Positions 22,601 to 25,364 of a DNA stretch of 25,364 nt are shown piece after piece. The stretch lies in NCBI GenBank assembly GCA_029987025.1, contig DALTWQ010000008.1, positions 1 through 25,364 of the forward strand, read 5' to 3'. This stretch comes from Methanocorpusculum sp. GTDB taxonomy: Archaea > Halobacteriota > Methanomicrobia > Methanomicrobiales > Methanocorpusculaceae. Made by a program: the position numbers and the translations under genes. The notes beneath the pieces are model-generated. The model searched no databases, was not told the origin of the DNA, and was given only the letters and a program-made list of their open reading frames with translations. Positions within the stretch are counted from its first letter, which is position 1; every line of letters starts with the position of its first letter.

Positions 22601-24484
22601 ATGGATGCAAAACAGATCCAACAGATTACCGACAGAATCTCCCAGAACTTAGAATCAAAAGGAGTTTCTCCGGATAAGAACAGTATTTTTGACAAACTGT
22701 CAGCCTACATCAACGACTTCGGCGTTGTGCCGACTGAAGCCGAACGCAAAGTTCTTTCAGACCAGTACAAGAAGTATGAAATCCCTGAAGAACAGAAGGC
22801 CGTACCATCTTTCAGTACTGCAAACGAACTGCGCAGCATTGCTGAGATTCAGGAAGGGGAGTGGGTTACTTTAGAAGTAAAAATCGTATCCCTCATTCCG
22901 CCGCGCAGTGCCGCAATTTCCCAGGGCGGTATTGCAGCTGACAGCAGCGGGGCTATTGAGTTTGTTACATTTGCAAAGGCCGCAGACCTTCCCGCACTTG
23001 AGGTTGAGAAATGGTATCGTATTGAATCAGCAATTGTTGATTCTTTCAAAGGTTCCTTAAGTCTTAAGATGCACTCAGGCTCTAAGATTACGGAAATTAC
23101 CGAGGAGCGCTGTCTTGTGCCGGCATCGCCGACGCAGATTGCAGCAATTAAGACTGGTGTTGTTCCCTGCCTTCGTGCAAAGTTTGTTGATGAATGGGAT
23201 CTTAAATCCGACAAGATGACTCAGACCGGTCTTCTTGCAGACGAGACAGGCAGACTCAAGTTTGTTACCTGGAAGAGTTCCGAAAAAGAGAAACTGAATT
23301 TAGGTTCGGTCTATACTATATACTATGCATCCGCAAGTGAGTTCAACGGAAAGATGGCTGTTTCACTGGATACAGCAATCTGGCTCGAAGAAGACGGCGA
23401 CAGCATGCCTGCAGTATCTGTTAAGACAAAGGCAGAAGCCCCTGCCGAGCCCCTTCCGGTGACATCTCTTCAGAACCTTCAGGCAGGATATGCAAGTGTC
23501 CGTGTTAAATTTGTTGAAAGCTGGGAATGCCGTAGTGACAGAATGCTGCAGAGCGGTCTTGTCGGAGATGAATCCGGCAGAATAAAGTTCGTTCTCTGGA
23601 AAGATGATGCCGCAAAACCGCTTGAGCTGAACAGAGTCTATACTATCAGGAATGCCAAAGTAGATGAGTACAACGGCAGACTGTCGCTGTCTTTAAACGG
23701 TGCTGAAATTGTTTTGGAGGATGGTGATATTGAAGATATGTTTCCAATAACGCCTCTGCACAATCTTCAGGCGGGATATGCATGTGTCCATGTCAAGTTT
23801 ATTGAAGAGTGGGAAAGCCGCAGTGAGAGAATGCTGCAGACCGGACTTGTTGGTGACGAGTCTGACAGAATGAAGTTTGTTCTCTGGAAGGATGATGTCT
23901 CAAAGCCGCTCGAGCTGAACAGAGTCTACACTATCAGGAATGCCAAAGTGGATGAGTACAACGGCAGACTTTCACTCTCTCTAAACCGTGCGGAAATAAT
24001 TGCAGAAGATGGTTCAATAGAGGTCGGCAGAACACTGGAGGTTCTTGAAGGAAACCTGGTGCAGATTGCAAAAGGTTCCGGCCTTATCAAGAGATGTCCT
24101 GTTGAAGGATGCGGCAGAGTGTTGTCAAAACAGAATCTCTGTCCGGTTCATGAAATTCAGATGAACTTCAACTATGATTTAAGAATCAGAGGATTCCTTG
24201 ATGACGGAGAGAAGGCACATAGTATTCTGATGAACCGTGAAATAACAGAGGCACTTTCCGGGATGGCGCTTGATGCAGCAATTGAACTTGGAACCAGCAG
24301 CCCTCTCGGTGCTGATGAAGTACAGATTCAGCTGACTGAAAAACTCGGAGGGCGCTATATGGTCTGCAAAGGAACATGGTTTAATGATTTGTTCATCGTT
24401 CAGGAAGCTGAGTTTAAGAAGTTTGATTCGAATGAGATTACTGTGTTAATGAATCAGGCAGGAAATGCAGGAGGTGCATTATGA
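22601..24484 (+). CDS. Replication protein A, multi-OB-fold with zinc finger
   Basis: A 627-residue single-stranded-DNA-binding protein of the euryarchaeal RPA type. I read four consecutive OB folds (about 75-175, 178-285, 288-383, 384-479) and a C-terminal zinc finger within or before a further OB domain: C499-x4-C504-x9-C514-x2-H517. OB folds three and four are a 288-bp tandem duplication. The third copy begins TSLQNLQAGYA and the fourth TPLHNLQAGYA, and both contain VYTIRNAKVDEYNGRLSLSL. The ATG at 22601 is preceded by GGAG; a GTG at 22589 is less likely. The stop overlaps the start of the RPA-associated gene (ATGA). Confidence 0.94.
   Translation: MDAKQIQQITDRISQNLESKGVSPDKNSIFDKLSAYINDFGVVPTEAERKVLSDQYKKYEIPEEQKAVPSFSTANELRSIAEIQEGEWVTLEVKIVSLIPPRSAAISQGGIAADSSGAIEFVTFAKAADLPALEVEKWYRIESAIVDSFKGSLSLKMHSGSKITEITEERCLVPASPTQIAAIKTGVVPCLRAKFVDEWDLKSDKMTQTGLLADETGRLKFVTWKSSEKEKLNLGSVYTIYYASASEFNGKMAVSLDTAIWLEEDGDSMPAVSVKTKAEAPAEPLPVTSLQNLQAGYASVRVKFVESWECRSDRMLQSGLVGDESGRIKFVLWKDDAAKPLELNRVYTIRNAKVDEYNGRLSLSLNGAEIVLEDGDIEDMFPITPLHNLQAGYACVHVKFIEEWESRSERMLQTGLVGDESDRMKFVLWKDDVSKPLELNRVYTIRNAKVDEYNGRLSLSLNRAEIIAEDGSIEVGRTLEVLEGNLVQIAKGSGLIKRCPVEGCGRVLSKQNLCPVHEIQMNFNYDLRIRGFLDDGEKAHSILMNREITEALSGMALDAAIELGTSSPLGADEVQIQLTEKLGGRYMVCKGTWFNDLFIVQEAEFKKFDSNEITVLMNQAGNAGGAL
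23462..24037 (+). repeat. Tandem 288-bp repeat inside RPA (OB folds 3 and 4)
   Basis: Unit one is 23462-23749 and unit two 23750-24037, in frame (96 codons each). Similarity is uneven. The 59 bases at 23624-23682 and 23912-23970 differ at only two positions, both synonymous third bases, while the unit beginnings are more diverged. OB fold 2 upstream is a clearly older relative. Confidence 0.85.
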
Positions 24485-25068
24485 GCGATATGATACAGCC
24501 GCGGTATGAGCGTGAGCCTGCAAAACGCGTGTTTGCTGCAGAACTGCGCGAAGCAACAAAAACAATTAAGGATGAGTCCGATGAGAAAAGTCCGACATAT
24601 CTTCTGCTTCCGACAGGAGAGCGCTGCAACCGTATCTTAATTTCCGGTGCGATTACCGACAAGGTAAAAGGCGGAGATCAGAATGTGACCTACCGTGCAA
24701 AGATTTCCGACCCGACTGGTATGTTCTATATCAGCGCGAGTTCCTACCAGCCGGAAGCAATGCTTCAGATGGCCAAGATTGATACCGAGATGCCTTCCTT
24801 TGTAACAGTTGTAGGAAAGCCGAATGCATATACTACTCCGGATGGAAGAGTTTTAGTTTCCGTCCGCGCCGAGTCCATTCAGGTTGTTGACCGCGAGACA
24901 CGTGATATGTGGGCGGCAGATACAGCAAAGGCTACTTTAAAGCGCGTTGAGCAGATGTTTTCTGATGGAGAACTTACTCCCGGTGCACAGCTTGCGCGTG
25001 AAACATATCCGCAGAAGGCTGAGTACTGGAAGCAGATGGTCTTTGACGCACTGTCAAAACTTCTGTAA
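24481..25068 (+). CDS. RPA-associated protein (single OB fold)
   Basis: A 195-residue protein of the archaeal RPA-associated (RPA3/COG3390-like) family, whose genes accompany RPA in euryarchaea and whose products bind RPA. A central OB fold is visible from about LLPTGERCNRILISGAITD to VRAESIQVVDRE, including YRAKISDPTGMFYISAS. The C-terminal part (RVEQMFSDGELTPGAQLARE and beyond) is helical. ATG overlaps the RPA stop in an ATGA arrangement, so translation is coupled. A hairpin terminator follows. Confidence 0.88.
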   Translation: MSDMIQPRYEREPAKRVFAAELREATKTIKDESDEKSPTYLLLPTGERCNRILISGAITDKVKGGDQNVTYRAKISDPTGMFYISASSYQPEAMLQMAKIDTEMPSFVTVVGKPNAYTTPDGRVLVSVRAESIQVVDRETRDMWAADTAKATLKRVEQMFSDGELTPGAQLARETYPQKAEYWKQMVFDALSKLL

Positions 25069-25069
25069 A

Positions 25070-25101
25070 CCGGATAACAATCCGGAATCAATCTTTTTTT
25101 T
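25070..25101 (+). terminator. Hairpin plus T-tract terminator of the RPA operon
   Basis: CCGGAT-AACA-ATCCGG (25070-25085) forms a perfect 6-bp stem right after the stop, followed by an eight-T run (25094-25101). It looks like a bacterial-style intrinsic terminator; in archaea the T-run alone may suffice. A second strong hairpin, TTTCTGCA-TCTCGG-TGCAGAAA, lies at 25147-25168. Confidence 0.6.
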
Positions 25102-25210
25102 ATTCGTGCGCGCTGTTTTCTCCGAGTCTGATATTTTTGAAGCAGGTTTCTGCATCTCGGTGCAGAAATGTGCTCTCAGAGGTGTTATTTCTCCCAATGA
25201 AGTGATAGAG

Positions 25211-25341
25211 TATATATACTGAAAGTGCTAATATTATAGAGCACTTCTCTTAGGCTGTTTCGACTGCCTAAGGGAGCACAGCCTCTTGCGATTAGCAGGA
25301 TATATATACCTTGAGTGCTAATATGATAAGGCTGTTTAAGT
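25211..25341 (+). promoter_or_regulatory. Duplicated promoter/leader upstream of the right-end gene
   Basis: TATATATAC recurs at 25211-25219 and 25301-25309, and AGTGCTAATAT at 25224-25234 and 25314-25324, both exactly 90 bases apart. AGGCTGTTT follows each copy (25252-25260, 25329-25337), offset 77, so the first copy carries about 13 extra bases. Between the two TATA boxes lie a hairpin of about 12 bp (25245-25276, including CTTAGGC/GCCTAAG) and an inverted ATTAGCA (25291-25297) matching the TGCTAAT in each copy. The second TATA box would start the downstream gene's mRNA; the first could drive a small RNA or a longer leader. Confidence 0.6.
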
Positions 25342-25346
25342 GGAGA

Positions 25347-25364
25347 ACATGACGCGAATCAGCG
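25347..25364 (+). CDS. Start of an unidentified gene (cut by window end)
   Basis: ATG preceded by GGAG (25340-25343) and by a TATA box about 40 bases upstream. Only MTRIS plus one base is visible, so the product cannot be named. The elaborate duplicated promoter upstream suggests a regulated gene. Confidence 0.45.

Noticed and set aside
24947..25222. 91-codon plus-strand frame running from the RPA-associated gene into the intergenic region
   Set aside because: It starts inside a conserved gene in another frame and crosses a terminator-like hairpin; no domain or ribosome site.

Overview
The window is archaeal chromosomal DNA, most likely from a methanogenic euryarchaeon of the Methanomicrobiales type (a Methanocorpusculum-like genome is my best guess, at low confidence). 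The evidence is a set of archaeal information-processing genes: archaeal-type LeuRS, PCNA, the Fe-S primase large subunit, an aIF2-beta carrying a TRAM tail, RIO1 kinase, a Dim2/Pno1-like KH protein, Hel308, the KEOPS subunit Cgi121, and a multi-OB-fold RPA with its partner protein. Promoters are archaeal TATA boxes, and terminators are mostly T-tracts. I saw no rRNA, tRNA, CRISPR array or insertion sequence.

Layout. 1-2747: the 3' part of leuS, whose start lies outside the window. 2748-3163: a 416-bp intergenic region rich in repeats, with GCCCAAA-type inverted and direct repeats, a 22-bp perfect palindrome and a run of GCTCTAA heptamers spaced about one helical turn apart. 3164-9453: a two-gene operon encoding an AddB-like Fe-S nuclease and an AddA-like helicase-nuclease, a bacterial-style double-strand-break resection pair that is unusual in an archaeon. 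9587-10234 (minus): rlmE. 10370-12246: pcn-priL, divergent from rlmE. 12326-14306 (minus): aIF2-beta and pgk. 14369-15091 (minus): a YgjP/DUF45 metallohydrolase. 15136-18027: a compact operon of a JAMM metalloprotease, FAD synthase (ribL), a cysteine-rich DUF2284 protein and a PAPS-reductase-like PP-loop protein with a zinc ribbon and PUA domain. 18140-19595: RIO1 kinase and a two-KH protein. 19685-22416: hel308 and cgi121. 22601-25068: RPA and RPA-associated protein. 25069-25346: a hairpin terminator followed by a duplicated promoter/leader upstream of a gene cut off by the window end.

Functional themes. The window is dense in replication, repair and recombination genes (AddAB, PCNA, PriL, Hel308, RPA, RPA-associated protein), with ribosome/tRNA maturation genes between them (RlmE, aIF2-beta, RIO1, KH protein, Cgi121). 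Hel308 ends in a PCNA- or RPA-binding-like tail, which could link it to partners encoded in the same window. The observations most worth following up are the archaeal AddAB operon with its palindrome/phased-repeat upstream region, the duplicated promoter/leader at the right end, the tandem OB-fold duplication in RPA, and the DUF2284/PP-loop gene pair.
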